From an uncultured Bacteroidales bacterium (GTDB lineage: Bacteria > Bacteroidota > Bacteroidia > Bacteroidales > Paludibacteraceae), in assembly GCA_902800525.1 (NCBI GenBank), contig CADCEV010000006.1, positions 1-64,000 of the forward strand: DNA of 64,000 bases. The letters run 5' to 3'. Numbering within the stretch: position 1 is the stretch's first letter; the number at the start of each line of letters is the position of its first letter. Position numbers and translations under genes: made by a program. The notes beneath the pieces are model-generated. The model did no database searches. It was not told the origin of the DNA and was given only the letters and a program-made list of their open reading frames with translations. This document shows, one piece after another, positions 33,396-42,859 of this stretch.

Positions 33396-34073
33396 TTATT
33401 TCTTATACTTGGGAGGCCTCTGCTTGACGGTTCCTGTTTCTGCACATTCAATCAGGTTTTCCAGTATCGTCACAAATCGCCACTCAATACCATTGTGCCA
33501 AGTTTTATCAGAGATAAAATTCGCCAAGACAGGTCCGAATGCGAGGTTGAACTCATAATGTACCAGCGTCATGGAAGGACCTAAAGGCTCCATGATCATA
33601 ATAAAATCTCCACCATCTAAAATAGAGCCCGAATAGGTTGCAGTCATGTGCGCCGTAACGGGATATAATAAGGGTTTGGGGTGCGTTTTGGTATAGATCG
33701 TACCGAGGTGTTGATCCTTCCACCAACGCATTCCCAACACATAAATATCTATCGCCACATCGCCGGTTTTGGTTTCCGCATTGTAAGAACGATCCTTATA
33801 GCGCAACTGTATCACATCCCTGCCCTCTTTGTTTTTCTGCACTTTCTTTTTTTGTGCATTTTTAGGCGTTGTGTCATTCAAACTCAGATAAGCCCAAAGG
33901 AAAAGCGAATCAGGACATGCCTGAAACTGATAGCAAAAACTATCCGCCACTTGTATCATATGAGCAATAGGAGCATGGCAAATCGTGTCTATTACGACTC
34001 CACGCTTCTTCGGATTTGCAGCCAACAAGGTAGCCGAAGACAAAATTAAAAGAATAAGCAAACGATTTCTCAT
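33396..34073 (-). CDS. Secreted hypothetical protein
   Basis: A 225-aa protein with a clear signal peptide (LLILLILSSATLLAA). The mature part is beta-rich with a lysine-rich loop (KNAQKKKVQKNKEG) near residue 75 and motifs such as DIYVLGMRWWKDQHLG and TLVHYEFNLAFGPVLANF. The second half is compatible with a START/SRPBCC-like lipid-binding fold, but I cannot support that firmly. No function assigned. It sits 12 bases after the endonuclease gene on the same strand. Confidence 0.6.
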   Translation of the reverse strand: MRNRLLILLILSSATLLAANPKKRGVVIDTICHAPIAHMIQVADSFCYQFQACPDSLFLWAYLSLNDTTPKNAQKKKVQKNKEGRDVIQLRYKDRSYNAETKTGDVAIDIYVLGMRWWKDQHLGTIYTKTHPKPLLYPVTAHMTATYSGSILDGGDFIMIMEPLGPSMTLVHYEFNLAFGPVLANFISDKTWHNGIEWRFVTILENLIECAETGTVKQRPPKYKK

Positions 34074-34085
34074 TGAGTTGTATGA

Positions 34086-35147
34086 TTAGTGTACGCGAAG
34101 CCCCGTTACTGTGTAAGTTGCATCGCCTATTTCAATATATAATTGCCCGTTAATGAGGACTTTACGGGCATTGATAATCGTGTTCAGGGACTCCACACCC
34201 GTTACATCATCTCGCCAACCGTCACTCTTTCCGAGTTCAAAATCCGGGTCGGAAGAAGCCATCAAATGACGCATATCCACTTCTTCTCCGGCTTTCTCGC
34301 CCCAGATATATTCCGCCAGATTCGGGTAGTCGATGAAGGGATTTCGGTTATGTTGGAAATCACTTACGGCATCCATTCGGTTCACTTCTTTCACGGAAAC
34401 AGGATCCATCCGGTGCCATTCGATCAGCACTTTTTGCTCCCAAGGCTGAAACTCCAGATAGTTGTCATTCTGCATAGCAAAACGCGAGCCCACATCCTTG
34501 TTTTCCAATCTCCAGCCCGTCTCTTTTTTCTTTGAAGTGGGCGGCAGATCCGGGTATTTACCTTCAAGGTCACGACCGTAACAAGTCACCACATAAAAAT
34601 ACGTACGCGCGAAATCGCCTTTGTACTCATCTTTGGGTTCAAAGACAAAGAAATCAACGTTTAACGAATCGTGGTGAATTTGTCCGATGCGCAATGAGCC
34701 GGATGTTTTGACATTCTTTGCCGGCACTCCCAACGGATAATTGCTTCGCGCGCTATTTGCTTGTGAATTAGACGGGTTAAGCAGATAGCAATCTTTATAT
34801 TGATCGCTTTTTGAGCCGCCCCACCAAGAATTAGCCAACGAATGCTCAATATTACAGCCGCTCACTACCGCTCCTGGAGAGGTAAATTTCTGCCATGTAT
34901 CGCAATACATATCCATGCAGTAACCATTTTCATCGCGGTCGGAATAGTAAAACACTTCCCATGTATTGCCTTTTCCACTGCCATAAGGGATAGCAGTATG
35001 CTTGCGGATGATGCTTTTGAGCGTACCTTTCAATTCGGCATCTTTCTTGCCGTTAATATTGTCATAATAGCCTTCCGGCATCTCCTCTGCTGTCACAAAG
35101 GAGAATGCCGCGATCAAAAGGCCTATAGTAAGAAGTTTGCGCTTCAT
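34086..35147 (-). CDS. Secreted endonuclease I family protein with C-terminal tail
   Basis: A 353-aa protein: signal peptide (1-20), then an endonuclease I (EndA/Vvn) domain with SGCNIEHSLANSWWGG (metal-binding His) near residue 95, LNPSNSQANSARSNYPLG near 122 and KGDFARTYFYVV near 178. It is expected to cleave DNA or RNA outside the cytoplasm. The C-terminus (LINGQLYIEIGDATYTVTG) is a short Gly/Tyr beta tail like those of Bacteroidales T9SS cargo. It is a tandem paralogue of the next gene. Confidence 0.83.
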   Translation of the reverse strand: MKRKLLTIGLLIAAFSFVTAEEMPEGYYDNINGKKDAELKGTLKSIIRKHTAIPYGSGKGNTWEVFYYSDRDENGYCMDMYCDTWQKFTSPGAVVSGCNIEHSLANSWWGGSKSDQYKDCYLLNPSNSQANSARSNYPLGVPAKNVKTSGSLRIGQIHHDSLNVDFFVFEPKDEYKGDFARTYFYVVTCYGRDLEGKYPDLPPTSKKKETGWRLENKDVGSRFAMQNDNYLEFQPWEQKVLIEWHRMDPVSVKEVNRMDAVSDFQHNRNPFIDYPNLAEYIWGEKAGEEVDMRHLMASSDPDFELGKSDGWRDDVTGVESLNTIINARKVLINGQLYIEIGDATYTVTGLRVH

Positions 35148-35149
35148 AA

Positions 35150-36841
35150 TTAGTTGATTTTCTGTCCGGTAATGGTGTATATATATTCACCGACGCGGAT
35201 ATATAGTTGTCCGTTCTTGATGAACTTGGTACTTGGTACATTCTCCCCTTGTACTTGCTCAAAGCCTGTGGCTCCTTCCGTGGTAATATAACGGCTGTAA
35301 GTCACCCCTGCTCCGGTAGCGTTGATCGTGATAGACTGAATACCTAAGCCCTTTTCTGCTCCACCGTTCGCACATATAAACGTCAGCGCGGACGTACCGG
35401 CTATGTAGAGATTGTTTTGCCATGTATAATCCGTCATCGATTTGCCGGATGTTGCAATTATTGTCGCTAACGTACCATCCGCCTCATGAATTTCCAATTT
35501 GTCATATTGTGTGCCGCCATACGTGCGCATCGTCACAACGATGGATTCCAAACCGGCTAAATCAATCTCCGGCGAAACAATCGATGCGCTATTATCCAAG
35601 AGCCAATATCCGTTATTAAGTATGGTGGTATAATTCCAGCCCTCGGTGTGGTCCTTGTCGAAGAAATAGGTAGCTGGAGCTGACGAACCCATTGTGTCCG
35701 CTTTTGCAAAGACAGCGTAATAGGTCACATCCTCGGTTACAGCCGGGAAGTCCTTTAATTGGGTATAGAGAACCGGACATTCATCAGTTGTACCTTCAAT
35801 CGCTGTACTGGTCCAGCCCACAAAGAGCGGACTTTCCTCGGAGCAAGAAACAGGTGTCTCCGGCAGGACGGAAATATTAGCATTGGCTTTCACGGAATCA
35901 AGGGCTATATTCTTGCCGCAAACTAACCATGTAACGCCATATTTAGGTATCTCAACGGGCACAATAGAACCGCCTTCACACGTTGGAGTCAATTGGGACA
36001 AATCGATTTGCTGACCCACTTTGGAGCCCCAGATATATTCCACCAATTCCGGGTAGTCGATAAACGGATTGCGGTTATTCTGAATGCCATAGACCGCCTG
36101 ATTTCGGTCAATCTCCTTCTGCGAAACAGGATCATTGCGATGCCATTTGAGGAAAAGATTTTTAGCATATATTGTGAGGTTGGTTTTATTGGATGTAAAG
36201 ACCGCACTACCTCCGGAAGAAGTAAGCACCTTGTCCCTATAACGCGCCACCATATAGAAATACGTGCGCGCGAAATCGCCTTTGTAATCATCTGCAGGTT
36301 CGAAAACCGTTCCTGTATAGCCGGAGAACGTATTGGAACCTTTTTTGCCCAAACCATGGTTTTGGTAGTTATCCGGAAAACCGGCGCCGTTACTTCCATT
36401 TACTTCGCCGTATGGCAGGTTGCCGCGGAAATTGTTGACGCGTGCATCGGTGGGATAAACATGGAAAAGGTCGGATTTCATCGGCGATCCTTCATTAAAC
36501 CATGATTGCGGAATGGAGTGCTCTTTATTCCACGCGTCACATACCGTGTTTTGCGATTTGTTGGCATCAGCCATGGTGAAACGGCAGGTAGAATACATAT
36601 CCCACACCGTATCGGAATAGAAATCCGTCTGTTCGTAGTAAGGTTCAAGGTTCTTGTAATTAATAATGGTGTGATCCTTGATTTTATCATGGAGCGCATC
36701 GAGAATCGCTTCCGAAGAAGAAAGATGATCTACGCTGGCATAATATCCGTCAGGAATAGCGGCAACGCCGGTTATCACATTCGCGTAACTGAACGGAATG
36801 AAGACAAGAATAGTTAAAATGCTGATAATATGTCTTTTCAT
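35150..36841 (-). CDS. Secreted endonuclease I family protein, larger paralogue
   Basis: A 563-aa protein: signal peptide; endonuclease I domain with VCDAWNKEHSIPQSWFNEG near residue 100, YPTDARVNNFRGNLPYGEVNG near 127 and KGDFARTYFYMVA near 190; then a beta-rich section ending in KFIKNGQLYIRVGEYIYTITG, the T9SS-like tail. It extends the neighbouring nuclease by about 200 residues. ATG 36841 is preferred to the start ten codons upstream because the signal peptide begins there. The DNA for VQGENVPSTK (about 35222-35252) carries GGTACTTGGTACATT repeat units. Confidence 0.82.
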   Translation of the reverse strand: MKRHIISILTILVFIPFSYANVITGVAAIPDGYYASVDHLSSSEAILDALHDKIKDHTIINYKNLEPYYEQTDFYSDTVWDMYSTCRFTMADANKSQNTVCDAWNKEHSIPQSWFNEGSPMKSDLFHVYPTDARVNNFRGNLPYGEVNGSNGAGFPDNYQNHGLGKKGSNTFSGYTGTVFEPADDYKGDFARTYFYMVARYRDKVLTSSGGSAVFTSNKTNLTIYAKNLFLKWHRNDPVSQKEIDRNQAVYGIQNNRNPFIDYPELVEYIWGSKVGQQIDLSQLTPTCEGGSIVPVEIPKYGVTWLVCGKNIALDSVKANANISVLPETPVSCSEESPLFVGWTSTAIEGTTDECPVLYTQLKDFPAVTEDVTYYAVFAKADTMGSSAPATYFFDKDHTEGWNYTTILNNGYWLLDNSASIVSPEIDLAGLESIVVTMRTYGGTQYDKLEIHEADGTLATIIATSGKSMTDYTWQNNLYIAGTSALTFICANGGAEKGLGIQSITINATGAGVTYSRYITTEGATGFEQVQGENVPSTKFIKNGQLYIRVGEYIYTITGQKIN

Positions 36842-36857
36842 GGTATAAATATGTGTA

Positions 36858-38204
36858 TTATAATAATTCATGCAAAATCTCGCTTACTGTGGGATGCGGG
36901 AAAACAACTTGTTCAAAATCTTCGGGCGTATAGCCGTTTTGTACAGCACACGAAGCGGCGGCAATGAACTCCGAACACGGATTGCCGATGCAATGAACGC
37001 CGATGATGGTGTTGTTTCGGCTGTCAATAATCATCTTGCAAAGCCCCGTTTCGCCATCGTTCTCCGCCATAAAACGGCCGGAGAAAGTCATCGGCAGTTT
37101 GCGAACTTCTACAGGAATAGCGTTTGCCTCTGCTTGCGCTTCCGTCAAACCCACACTCGCTATCTCCGGATTCGTATAAACGACAGAAGGAATAGCAGAG
37201 TAGTTGATAGTTGATAATTGACAATTGACAATTTCCTTGAGCATGTGCTCCACGGCCACTTCGGCTTGACGGCTCGCAACGTGCGCTAACATGATCTTAC
37301 CCGTTACATCGCCGCAAGCATATACATTCGGCAGGTTCGTCCGGCAAAACTCATCAATCTTTATCGCCCCGCGTTCCAATTCGATATCATTGAGCGCCTC
37401 AAGACCTTGGAGGTTAGCACGGCGGCCGACACTTACCAGCACTTTTTCCGCTTCATAGACCTCGCCGTTAGCCGTCACTTTTCCGCCGTCTATGGACTCC
37501 ACTTTAGTGGACGTAAGGATATTGATTCCGGCTTTGCGGTATTTATCGAGCAGGACTTGCACGACCTCTTGATCGAGGTTTGGCAGAATGGTCGGCATGG
37601 CTTCAATCACCGTAACGGGAACACCTAATTCGTGGTAAAGCGTAGCAAACTCCATACCGATGACTCCGCCGCCCACAATAACAATCGATTCCGGCAGTTC
37701 AGTTGCTGCTAAGGCGTCTGTACTATCCCATATAGCAGGATTGTCCTTAATTCCCGGAATAGGCGGCACAAAATTCGTCGAACCCGTACAGATCATCAGA
37801 TTCTCTGCCTCATACTCTACCCCATTACACTCGATCCGCCAAACTTGGCGGATATTATCAAGCACTTTCGCTACTCCGTTTACTACCGTACAATGTTCAT
37901 TATTCAGGCGTTGTTTGATACCGGCAACAAGTTTGCGAACGACGATGGTCTTGCGTTTCTGCATAGCTGCAAAATCAAAAGTAACGCCTGTTGCGGTCAC
38001 ACCGTATTTTTGCGCGTGCATAGCGTTATAGTATTGTTTTGCACCGTACAACAGCGATTTGGTAGGAATACATCCCACATTGAGACATGTGCCACCGAGA
38101 GACGTTTGCTCAAAGAGAATCACATCTTTGCCTGCTTTAGAAGCCTTTTCTGCGGCTGTATATCCTGCCGGTCCGCCACCTATAATGGCTAAAAAGTATT
38201 TCAT
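36858..38204 (-). CDS. lpdA: Dihydrolipoyl dehydrogenase
   Basis: A 448-aa FAD disulfide reductase that re-oxidises lipoamide in 2-oxoacid or glycine-cleavage complexes. GGGPAGYTAAEKA (FAD) is at residue 8, the redox disulfide GGTCLNVGCIPTK near 36, GGGVIGMEFA (NAD) near 177, and the C-terminal catalytic HPTVSE near 438. Odd: about residues 324-337 (EIVNCQLSTINYS) are coded by the inverse complement of TTGATAATTGACAATTGACAA repeat DNA, in frame at the junction to the dimer domain. It may supply the gcvT pathway. Downstream of the cysteine genes on the same strand. Confidence 0.93.
   Translation of the reverse strand: MKYFLAIIGGGPAGYTAAEKASKAGKDVILFEQTSLGGTCLNVGCIPTKSLLYGAKQYYNAMHAQKYGVTATGVTFDFAAMQKRKTIVVRKLVAGIKQRLNNEHCTVVNGVAKVLDNIRQVWRIECNGVEYEAENLMICTGSTNFVPPIPGIKDNPAIWDSTDALAATELPESIVIVGGGVIGMEFATLYHELGVPVTVIEAMPTILPNLDQEVVQVLLDKYRKAGINILTSTKVESIDGGKVTANGEVYEAEKVLVSVGRRANLQGLEALNDIELERGAIKIDEFCRTNLPNVYACGDVTGKIMLAHVASRQAEVAVEHMLKEIVNCQLSTINYSAIPSVVYTNPEIASVGLTEAQAEANAIPVEVRKLPMTFSGRFMAENDGETGLCKMIIDSRNNTIIGVHCIGNPCSEFIAAASCAVQNGYTPEDFEQVVFPHPTVSEILHELL
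37199..37233 (-). repeat. TTGATAA/TTGACAA repeat inside lpdA
   Basis: TAGTTGATAATTGACAATTGA (here given shortened) on the plus strand is the same family as the spacers at 24831, 28227 and 30258. It continues the lpdA frame without a stop. Confidence 0.8.
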
Positions 38205-38209
38205 GGTAT

Positions 38210-38899
38210 TTATGCTTTGTTTTTAATTCGTATTTCGGGAGTACTTTGCAGTACTATGCTGTTCGCCGGAACATCCTGTGTGAGCCAGATGTTACCGCCA
38301 ACGATGGTGTCATGACCGATAGTGACACGACCGAGGATAGAGGTATTGGAATAAACCGTTACATGGTCTTCCAAAATCGGGTGACGAGGAATGTCTTTGG
38401 GCTTGCCATTTTCATCGTATTCGAAGTTCTTTGCGCCGAGCGTCACACCCTGATAAAGCACAACATGCGAGCCGATAATCGCCGTCTCGCCGATGACAAC
38501 ACCTGTTCCGTGGTCTATACAGAAATGGTCTCCAATTTGCGCCGCGGGGTGAATATCTATTCCTGTCCGGCTATGCGCCAATTCCGTTAACATACGCGGA
38601 ATACGCGGCACACCGAGTTGGTAGAGCACATGCGCCGCACGGTAATGAATCATCGCATATTGCAGCGGGTAACTGAGTATCACCTCGCCGCGATCCGTTA
38701 CAGCCGGGTCATTATGCAAAACCGCATCCACATCGGTATTGATAAGACGCTTGATTTCGGGAATCTGCTCCCAGAACTCATTCGGCAAACAGAGATCTGT
38801 TGGACGCTCTACCGCGGGATAATACTCTGGAAAAACCTCGCCTTGCAAGTGCAGAACGAGTTGTTTCAAATGTGCTATATTGATAAATCCTTTGTACAT
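38210..38899 (-). CDS. cysE: Serine O-acetyltransferase
   Basis: A 229-aa EpsC/CysE-type enzyme making O-acetylserine from serine and acetyl-CoA. The N-terminal helical part is about 1-95. Left-handed beta-helix hexapeptides follow: TGIDIHPAAQIGDHFCIDHGTG near residue 112 (catalytic Asp-His), VVIGETAIIGSHVVLYQGVTLGA, and VTIGHDTIVGGNIWLTQDVP near 192. It pairs with cysK 13 bases upstream to form the cysteine pathway. Confidence 0.9.
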   Translation of the reverse strand: MYKGFINIAHLKQLVLHLQGEVFPEYYPAVERPTDLCLPNEFWEQIPEIKRLINTDVDAVLHNDPAVTDRGEVILSYPLQYAMIHYRAAHVLYQLGVPRIPRMLTELAHSRTGIDIHPAAQIGDHFCIDHGTGVVIGETAIIGSHVVLYQGVTLGAKNFEYDENGKPKDIPRHPILEDHVTVYSNTSILGRVTIGHDTIVGGNIWLTQDVPANSIVLQSTPEIRIKNKA

Positions 38900-38912
38900 T
38901 GTACTTAGTCCT

Positions 38913-39800
38913 TTATAAGACCGAGAGGTAACGTTCGCCGGTGTCCGGTAAAAGAACGACGATGTTTTTGCCCTGATACTCAGGGAGCCGGGTTAGTTGC
39001 AAAGCAGCGGAATAGGCTGCGCCGGAAGAGATGCCGACGAGCAATCCGTGGTCTTTGGCAAGCGAACGAGCCGCCGCAAAAGCATCCTCATTAGTAACCG
39101 TCATAACGCGATCCACATAGCCTGCCTGATACGTTTCGGGCACAAAATTAGCGCCTATGCCTTGAATCTTATGCGGTCCTGCTTGTCCACCGGATAACAC
39201 AGGAGAAGATGCCGGTTCCACAGCGATGATTTCCACGAGCATGTTCTTCTCTTTGAGCGCGCGCCCGACTCCACTGACCGTTCCTCCTGTTCCGACGCCG
39301 GCGATGAAGACATCCACTTGTCCGTTCGTATCTTCCCATATCTCCTGGCCGGTCGTGGCATAGTGAACCGCAGGATTAGCAGGATTGACGAATTGCCCCA
39401 AAATAACCGCGCCTTCTGTGGCGTCACGCAGTTCTTCGGCTTTGGCAATTGCACCTTTCATGCCTTCTGATCCCGGAGTGAGAACGAGTTCTGCGCCATA
39501 AGCGGCTAACAAGTTACGCCGTTCCACAGACATCGTTTCCGGCATAGTGAGGATCACATGGTACCCTTTGAGGCGACCGATCCACGCCAGACCGACACCG
39601 GTATTGCCGGAAGTGGGTTCGATAATCGTCGCACCGGGTTGTAATAAACCGCGTTGTTCGGCGTCTTCGATCATCGCAAGTGCCGTACGATCTTTCACAC
39701 TTCCACCCGGGTTAAAGCGCTCCAATTTAAGGAACAAGCCTTCTTGTATTTCAAGCATCGGCGTCTTGCCGATAAGTTCTAATAAATTCTTAATTATCAT
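38913..39800 (-). CDS. cysK: Cysteine synthase A
   Basis: A 295-aa PLP enzyme converting O-acetylserine and sulfide to cysteine. The PLP lysine lies in NPGGSVKDRTAL near residue 33, the substrate loop EPTSGNTG near 62, the phosphate-binding GVGTGGTVSG near 168 and SSGA near 255. ATG 39800 begins the normal N-terminus (IIKNLLELIGKTPM); the longer frame is upstream-gene DNA. The start overlaps the C_GCAxxG gene by 4 bases. Confidence 0.95.
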   Translation of the reverse strand: MIIKNLLELIGKTPMLEIQEGLFLKLERFNPGGSVKDRTALAMIEDAEQRGLLQPGATIIEPTSGNTGVGLAWIGRLKGYHVILTMPETMSVERRNLLAAYGAELVLTPGSEGMKGAIAKAEELRDATEGAVILGQFVNPANPAVHYATTGQEIWEDTNGQVDVFIAGVGTGGTVSGVGRALKEKNMLVEIIAVEPASSPVLSGGQAGPHKIQGIGANFVPETYQAGYVDRVMTVTNEDAFAAARSLAKDHGLLVGISSGAAYSAALQLTRLPEYQGKNIVVLLPDTGERYLSVL

Positions 39801-40285
39801 AATGACCGCAAATATATTCTTACTGCTTCTGCCACCATTTCGGAGCAAGGACGTTTTTCGTAATACTGCTGTGTGCGCTCTTCGGGTTTCGGGCGGAGAG
39901 CCTCCGCAGGCAGAAACTCCATCGTGGAGCCTTTCGGCGCCAAACCTAAGAGTTCCGCGCAGATAAGGGAGCCGTATTTGGCTTTGAAATCTCCGGCGAG
40001 TTGCTGTACAAAGGCATAGTTCTCCATTTTGCCGTTATTGTCATGAGGCGTAGCCGAACCGTTATGCAGTCCTGCGAGCATGAACATGCCGCTCGCAGCT
40101 CCGCATACCAGACGCATTCTACCCATACCGCCACCAAAAGACGCAGAGAGACGAAGTGCCAATTGTTCGTCGGTCACACCATATATATCCGCGCACGAAG
40201 CGAATACTGCCTGCGAGCAGTTGTAGCCCTGTTTGAACAGGTCAATCGCGCGTTGCGCACGAGTTTCAATCTCTTGTTCTGTCAT
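39797..40285 (-). CDS. C_GCAxxG_C_C family redox protein
   Basis: A 162-aa protein of the C_GCAxxG_C_C family: FKQGYNCSQAVFASC near residue 17, SFGGGMGRMRLVCGAASG near 49, YGSLICAELLG near 104 and the last Cys (KRPCSEMV) near 145. Function is unknown; members are thought to handle electrons or metal-sulfur chemistry. Heading a cysteine operon under its own promoter supports a sulfur role. Odd: about residues 124-135 (LPAEALRPKPEE) are coded by an inverted copy of the GC-rich repeat at 1135-1158. Confidence 0.85.
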   Translation of the reverse strand: MTEQEIETRAQRAIDLFKQGYNCSQAVFASCADIYGVTDEQLALRLSASFGGGMGRMRLVCGAASGMFMLAGLHNGSATPHDNNGKMENYAFVQQLAGDFKAKYGSLICAELLGLAPKGSTMEFLPAEALRPKPEERTQQYYEKRPCSEMVAEAVRIYLRSL

Positions 40286-40303
40286 AATTCACAAATTAGG
40301 CTA

Positions 40304-40334
40304 CAAAGTTACAACTTTTTTTGCATATACGCAA
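40304..40334 (-). promoter_or_regulatory. Promoter of the C_GCAxxG-cysK-cysE operon
   Basis: Read leftward: TTTGCGTATATGCAAAAAAAGTTG then TAACTTTG, with 23 bases from TTG to TA. No riboswitch is seen in the short leader. Confidence 0.7.
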
Positions 40335-40463
40335 ATTTTATAAGAAATATTTGCAAAAAAGATGTTTTTTCATTCAAATGTTCCATATTTAGCGATTTAT
40401 CACGCCGGAAGTTAATTTTTTGGGGCTCGTCACGGTTCAAAACAAAAGAATTAGGATATGAGC

Positions 40464-40489
40464 AACAGGACACCTCACGGAGTCCTGTT
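40464..40489. terminator. Hairpin between polysaccharide and cysteine operons
   Basis: AACAGGAC/GTCCTGTT, an 8-bp perfect stem with a 10-base loop. It could end the leftward polysaccharide operon; the T tract after it is poor on both strands. Confidence 0.45.
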
Positions 40490-40554
40490 TGCTTTATTGG
40501 CGTTACTCATAGGGTGTATCATTGACGCCTTCGCTGCGCGTGTGCGCAATTTCT

Positions 40555-40764
40555 CTAATGAATTGCTGCAAGTTGTTCCTTATGCAAACGCTTGCGTTCT
40601 GCGCGATTACGCTGATTGGTCATGTATATGCCAAAACCTGCCATAGGATGACGCCATTCATCATCTTCTATGCGCTCTAATTCGGCATTTTCCTTACTGC
40701 GGAGTTTGATTTCTTGACACCAAAATCGGATGTCAGACAAAAATCGTTTTGTGTATTTGAACAT
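40555..40764 (-). CDS. Small hypothetical protein at end of polysaccharide operon
   Basis: A 69-aa charged helical protein (FLSDIRFWCQEIKLRSKENA, then RNRAERKRLHKEQLAAIH) with no signal peptide. It begins 11 bases after the aminotransferase stop and ends before a hairpin, so it is probably the last gene of the operon. The centre (DDEWRHPMAGFGIYMTNQ) is not one I recognise. Confidence 0.5.
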   Translation of the reverse strand: MFKYTKRFLSDIRFWCQEIKLRSKENAELERIEDDEWRHPMAGFGIYMTNQRNRAERKRLHKEQLAAIH

Positions 40765-40775
40765 AACTAATAAAT

Positions 40776-41897
40776 TTACTTAAAGTCGTTAATAACGGAA
40801 ACTACATATTCCATCTGCTCCTTAGTCATACATGGACTCATAGGGATAGATAATTCTTCATCCGCTAAACATTCTGTGATGGGCAAAGATAATTGGGGTA
40901 TATTCCATGTCTCTTTTGCATAACACTCCTGTTTATGCGGAGCAATAGGATAGTGGATAACTGTACCTATACCGCGTTGTTCCAGATAATCATGCAAGGC
41001 GTCACGTTTTCCACCAACTACCAATATCGGGAATAAGTGGTAAACATTCTGCTCATGCGGTAATCGTTTTGGCAGAGTAATTAGCGGATTAGAGATATGA
41101 TCGTAGTAATAATCCGCTACCTGCTGACGCAAAGCAACATCTTCATCCAAATGACGCAGTTTGACATCCAATATCGCAGCTTGTATTTCATCTAAACGAC
41201 TATTGCGACCAGTATATTTGAATACATATTTGCGTTGGCTACCATAGTTAGCTAATGCACGAATAGCATCCGCCAACTCCTTATTGTCTGTAGTCACAGC
41301 TCCAGCGTCACCCAAAGCACCGAGGTTCTTGCCAGGATAGAAACTATGACCGGCAGCTTCACCAATAGAACCGGTGCGCTTACCATACCAGAGACAACCG
41401 TGCGCTTGTGCATTATCTTCTACCAATCGCAAGTTATGTTTCTTACAAATGTCAGCTATCTTCTCCGTCATCGCGCAACGACCATACAAATGAACAATAA
41501 GAATAGATTTTGTGCGGGGAGTGATGGATGCTTCTATCTTGGTGTCATCGATCTCCAATGTATCCGGATTTGGTTCTACCAGAACCGGTTTCAATCCATT
41601 CTCCGTAATAGCAAGAATAGAAGCAATATAGGTATTTGCCGGCACAATTACTTCATCACCGGGCTGCATAATTCCTAATTCGATATATGCACGGTAAATC
41701 CATATAAGCGCATCTAGGCCGTTAGCACAGCCGATGCAATACTTACTCCCTATATAGGTAGCGTAGTGTTGCTCAAAGGCTTCATTCTCTTTACCTTGTA
41801 AATACCATCCACCATCAATCACGCGCAAAGCGGCTTCATGGATCTCATCTGCATATTTTGCAGTAATGTCTTTAAGTGATAAAAATGGAACGTTCAT
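40776..41897 (-). CDS. dTDP-3-keto-sugar aminotransferase (DegT/DnrJ/EryC1)
   Basis: A 373-aa PLP sugar aminotransferase. [18 protein letters not shown] is the family N-terminus; the PLP lysine is in [18 protein letters not shown] near residue 188. With the 3,4-ketoisomerase (43305) and acetyltransferase (42856) it forms a complete FdtABC/QdtABC-like set, giving dTDP-3-acetamido-3,6-dideoxy-hexose (Fuc3NAc or Qui3NAc). Choosing between the two is not possible by eye. RmlA and RmlB, which supply the precursor, are outside the window. Confidence 0.85.
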   Translation of the reverse strand: MNVPFLSLKDITAKYADEIHEAALRVIDGGWYLQGKENEAFEQHYATYIGSKYCIGCANGLDALIWIYRAYIELGIMQPGDEVIVPANTYIASILAITENGLKPVLVEPNPDTLEIDDTKIEASITPRTKSILIVHLYGRCAMTEKIADICKKHNLRLVEDNAQAHGCLWYGKRTGSIGEAAGHSFYPGKNLGALGDAGAVTTDNKELADAIRALANYGSQRKYVFKYTGRNSRLDEIQAAILDVKLRHLDEDVALRQQVADYYYDHISNPLITLPKRLPHEQNVYHLFPILVVGGKRDALHDYLEQRGIGTVIHYPIAPHKQECYAKETWNIPQLSLPITECLADEELSIPMSPCMTKEQMEYVVSVINDFK

Positions 41898-42859
41898 AAT
41901 TTCCTACGTTTTATTTGAATCCTACGGAATAAATTAAATGTTAGTTTGCTGCACGCCATACGCGTCGCCCATTTGTTAGGAAATGCCTTCTTCGCGAACT
42001 CATGTGCTGCTTCATAGTCATTATTACGGTATGCAGCATGCAACGCATTGTGATAGCCCACAGTGGCAAAATACGGCTCGTCTCTGAAAGGACCCCATTC
42101 AGGGAAGAGAGTGTAAAGATATTTGGTCATTTCCATATCTTCCTGTGCACGTCGAATAACTTTCTCGTAATTGGAGGTGCGAGTGATAGATTCTTGTCCA
42201 ATACGATATGTGGCAGTTGAAACAGGAATATACCGAATATCTCCATATGCAGCAAGAACTAATAGAACCGGCCAATCTTCCCGTGGAAAACGACGTTTTG
42301 CAAATTCATCAGCGGGGACATGCTCTTCGAATGTGGAACGGCGAATACACATGGTGACAGCCGAAATATGTTCTCCTCCGGAAAGAATAGTCTTTTGAAT
42401 TTTTCCTTCGGGGGGAACGATACCATTTGATTGCTTAATAGCCTTTTTCGTTATTCCTGTATTCTCGTAATACTCATCCTCATCGGTATGCGAACATACA
42501 CATTCGGGATGAGCCTCCATAAAATCAACTTGCAATTGGATCTTATTGGGATTATGCCACCAATCATCACCGGCACAAGTCATTATGTATTTCCCCTTTC
42601 CTGCCTGAATACATTGAATCCAATTGGCTGTTACACCGAGATTGGTTAGCGACGGCAACAAAGTGACATTATCATATTTGTTGGCATATTCCTGACAAAT
42701 AGCACGAGTGCCATCTGTACCATGATCTTCTCCTATGATAATCTCAAACGGATAGTCTGTTTGCTGCGCGAGTACTGAATCAAGCGTCTGCCTGATCCAT
42801 TTCTCTTGATTATAAGTAACGATGCAAACCGTTACCATTACTTCTTTTTTATTGCTCAT
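41894..42859 (-). CDS. Glycosyltransferase, family 2
   Basis: A 321-aa GT-A enzyme: [22 protein letters not shown] near residue 9, [12 protein letters not shown] near 39 and a DxD-like [11 protein letters not shown] near 96. The C-terminal 100 residues are less conserved. It transfers a nucleotide sugar to the repeat-unit lipid in the cytoplasm; the sugar is unknown. It overlaps both neighbours by 4 bases. Confidence 0.85.
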   Translation of the reverse strand: MSNKKEVMVTVCIVTYNQEKWIRQTLDSVLAQQTDYPFEIIIGEDHGTDGTRAICQEYANKYDNVTLLPSLTNLGVTANWIQCIQAGKGKYIMTCAGDDWWHNPNKIQLQVDFMEAHPECVCSHTDEDEYYENTGITKKAIKQSNGIVPPEGKIQKTILSGGEHISAVTMCIRRSTFEEHVPADEFAKRRFPREDWPVLLVLAAYGDIRYIPVSTATYRIGQESITRTSNYEKVIRRAQEDMEMTKYLYTLFPEWGPFRDEPYFATVGYHNALHAAYRNNDYEAAHEFAKKAFPNKWATRMACSKLTFNLFRRIQIKRRKL

